DNA of 64,000 nt from Nocardia beijingensis NBRC 16342 (GTDB lineage: Bacteria > Actinomycetota > Actinomycetes > Mycobacteriales > Mycobacteriaceae), in NCBI RefSeq assembly GCF_001612785.1, contig NZ_BDBC01000010.1, forward strand, positions 186,001-250,000. Direction: 5' to 3'. Position 1 is the first letter of the stretch; each line of letters opens with the position of its first letter. The position numbers and the translations under genes are program-made. This document shows, in pieces, positions 59,633 to 64,000 of this stretch. The notes beneath the pieces were generated by a model that saw only the letters and a program-made list of their open reading frames with translations, searched no databases and was not told where the DNA came from.

Positions 59633-60361
59633 ATGACCAAGCAGACTGCCGGAACAACCGAACTAGCCGTGCGCCCGGCCGCCGGGACGGACACGATGAA
59701 CACCGCGCTGCGCGATCGCCTGATCGACGCGACCGTCGAGGTGGTGTCGACCGAGGGGTTGCACGCGCTCACCGTCCGCCGCGTGTCCCGCATGTGCGGG
59801 GTCTCCACGATGGCGGTGTACTCCAACTTCGGCGGGATGCCCGGCCTGATCCGGGCGGCGGGTTCCGCCGGCTTCGCGCAGCTGGCCGAGCGCATGACCG
59901 CGGCCGGGGTGACCGACGAGCCGATCACCGATCTGCTCGTGCTCGGCCTGGTATTCCGCGACGAGGCCCAGCGCAGACCGGAACTGTTCCAGCTCATGTT
60001 CGGCACCGGGACGCGCATCGACCTGAAGATCAACCGCGGCAATGTGCTCGTGGCCGGGCACGATTCGGAGTTCGAACACTACGCGGAGACCTTCGACCAC
60101 GTGGTCGGCGCGGTGCAGCGCGCACAGGACGCCGGACTGATCAACACCGCCGACGTCCGTTCCGCCGCGGCGCAGCTGTGGATGGGACTGTTCGGCTTCA
60201 TCCAATTGGAGATGGCCGGTCACCTGGGCGACGACGGTTTGCTGGAAGTGCTGGTGCCCGCGATCGTGAATCTGCTCGTCGGCATGGGCGCCGAGCTGGA
60301 ATCCGTCGGCGCCTCGGTGCTGCTCGCGGTGGAACGGTTCGCCACGCTGTTCGGCGAGTGA
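59633..60361 (+). CDS. TetR-family transcriptional regulator
   Basis: A 242-residue regulator from the ATG at 59633. Helix-turn-helix: DRLIDATVEVVSTEGLHALT and RRVSRMCGVSTMAVYSNFGG at residues about 30-70. The C-terminal half contains QLMFGTG and AAQLWMGLFGFIQLEMAGHLG, the latter typical of the TetR_C WHG-type domain. Target unknown; the PKS gene about 1 kb downstream is one possibility. Confidence 0.87.
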   Translation: MTKQTAGTTELAVRPAAGTDTMNTALRDRLIDATVEVVSTEGLHALTVRRVSRMCGVSTMAVYSNFGGMPGLIRAAGSAGFAQLAERMTAAGVTDEPITDLLVLGLVFRDEAQRRPELFQLMFGTGTRIDLKINRGNVLVAGHDSEFEHYAETFDHVVGAVQRAQDAGLINTADVRSAAAQLWMGLFGFIQLEMAGHLGDDGLLEVLVPAIVNLLVGMGAELESVGASVLLAVERFATLFGE

Positions 60362-60376
60362 GCCGGGTGGCCGGGT

Positions 60377-60931
60377 TCAGAACGGCAGCTTGGACCTGAA
60401 CCGCTGGGCGCGTGCCATCGCGCGCTCGGCGGCGCTGCCGCGCGGCGGCATCAGACCCAGTTGCAGCAGCATCTCCGTCAGGTCCCAGGTGGCCTGGCTG
60501 CGCCAGATCAACCCGGAGCGGAACTGCCACGCGTCGATGACCAGCAGATCGATCGTCTTTCCGGTCGGGCCGAAACCGGGCGGGTCGATGGGGCCGAGAT
60601 GGGTGCCGGTCATCCGCCACGGCACCAAGGCCAGCCGGTTGTCCGCGGCGAGCACCGGAGGGAACGGGTTGGTGTAGGCGACATCCGGGAACGAACGCAC
60701 CGTGTCCGCGACGAACTTCTCCACGCCGGCGGGCCCGTGCGCGGGCGCGTCCAACGAGGGGTCGTGCCAGATCGTGTCCTCGGTGACGCATTTCGCCACC
60801 GCCGCGCCGTCGCCGCTGTTCCAGCCGGCGATGTATTGCTCGGTGAACGCCAGCAGCCACTCCAGGCTTTCGATGGGTTCGGCCTCCGCCTCGATGCGGA
60901 ACTGCCCGGTGTTGTACGAATCCACGCCCAT
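60377..60931 (-). CDS. SnoaL-like/NTF2-fold protein
   Basis: A 184-residue protein from the ATG at 60931; an ATG at 60964 would add 11 residues. The sequence WNSGDGAAVAKCVTEDTIWHDPSL and the following FVADTVRSFPDVAY are typical of SnoaL-like polyketide-cyclase or ester-cyclase folds. WRMTGTHLGPIDPPGFGPTG marks the second half. Members isomerise, cyclise or hydrolyse small molecules; some only bind. Convergent with the TetR gene, 15 bases away. Confidence 0.78.
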   Translation of the reverse strand: MGVDSYNTGQFRIEAEAEPIESLEWLLAFTEQYIAGWNSGDGAAVAKCVTEDTIWHDPSLDAPAHGPAGVEKFVADTVRSFPDVAYTNPFPPVLAADNRLALVPWRMTGTHLGPIDPPGFGPTGKTIDLLVIDAWQFRSGLIWRSQATWDLTEMLLQLGLMPPRGSAAERAMARAQRFRSKLPF

Positions 60932-60964
60932 CGCCTTTCGCCCCACTGCGTTATGCCGAGCCAT

Positions 60965-61380
60965 CGTAGCCACGAATGGACCGCGCACTCAACACCTTCC
61001 GGCGGCGTGCGGGCGAACGACGCGGAATAACACCGGAATAACGATGTAATTCACACCGGTTCCACCCGGCGATAACTCTGTAATAACGTCAGAATAATCC
61101 CGTCATAAGCGCTCTGAACTGCGTCGATGACGAAGTTGTCATTAGTTGCCCGCCAACGTTTTCGAGCTGCGGCGAGAACAATTCCGTATTGACCTTCGCG
61201 AATCGCCCCTCCTACCATGGGTGGACACTGACCTCCTACCGCGGAACCACTTCACCGCCGGACGACGCCAAGGCCGAACAGGTTTACCGGCGCCGCGATT
61301 CCGGCTGTCTCCACGCTGATTCGACGATGCGGGCGCTCGACCGTCCGCGTATTCGAATGCCCGAGCATCAGGGGATTTGC
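60965..61380 (+). promoter_or_regulatory. Probable promoter region of the PKS gene
   Basis: About 416 bases without a gene. 61020-61110 is clearly AT-richer than the surroundings and has several GGAATAAC/AATAAC-type words (GGAATAAC twice, TAATAAC, AGAATAAT). These could be a regulator-binding array or simply promoter DNA. The PKS ribosome site AGGGG lies just before its ATG. Confidence 0.5.

Positions 61381-64000
<2,620 letters not shown>

Overview
The window is very GC-rich, gene-dense DNA from a mycolic-acid actinomycete, most probably a Nocardia. Codon third positions are almost all G or C. The class Ib ribonucleotide reductase, SerB, CtaD and FecB-like proteins are close to mycobacterial ones, and gene order partly follows the M. 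tuberculosis Rv3037c-Rv3044 and Rv3048c-Rv3055 region. A large NRPS, a type I PKS and several other genes have been added. I assign the genus from gene content and memory of related proteins, not from a search.

Layout. 1-1342: end of a PucR-type regulator. 1374-10801 (minus strand): two methyltransferases, an enoyl-CoA hydratase, a NUDIX hydrolase, an ABC ATPase, a peptidyl-tRNA hydrolase-like protein, serB and ctaD. 11318-13382 (plus strand): a VOC/glyoxalase protein and a FecB-like lipoprotein. 13520-30094: the main accessory locus. It has a free-standing 153-residue piece of an adenylation domain, a 4,432-residue NRPS (C-A-T-E-C-A-T-C-A-T-E-TE, a predicted tripeptide with two D residues) and a DrrA/B/C-type ABC exporter overlapping it in an operon. 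30188-32303: an exported intradiol dioxygenase-like lipoprotein and nrdF. 32470-34102: mgtE on the minus strand behind a long, highly foldable leader RNA.

34328-38468 is a sulfur-scavenging locus: an ABC importer of the sulfonate/taurine class and a TauD-type dioxygenase. Each of the two parts is preceded by a short cysteine-containing leader peptide with the motif VDFMRV. 38593-39319: a Phd/VapC-like toxin-antitoxin pair with a helically phased operator. 39523-41415: an LLM oxidoreductase and a DUF574-type methyltransferase. 41613-45737: nrdH-nrdI-nrdE. NrdE carries a 408-residue intein with LAGLIDADG endonuclease motifs. Both nrdF and nrdHIE have paired NrdR-box-like sites 32 bp apart, so they are probably co-regulated although separated and on opposite strands.

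46120-48284: an FMN reductase and a divergent TetR regulator around a perfect palindrome, then nadE. 48389-52565: a molybdopterin cluster (moaD, moaA, moeA, a moaC-moaB fusion, moaE). 52688-60931: an AraC-type regulator, a small protein, a CobW GTPase, a cell-wall amidase with a repeat-rich tail, a small secreted protein, an SDR, a PaaI-type thioesterase, a possible small membrane peptide, a TetR regulator and a SnoaL-like protein. 61381-64000: start of a type I PKS (KS-AT, then the linker to the next domain) cut by the window edge.

I see no rRNA, tRNA, CRISPR array, insertion sequence or prophage. The most interesting parts are the NRPS/exporter locus with its orphan adenylation-domain fragment, the two cysteine leader peptides, the mgtE leader RNA and the NrdE intein.
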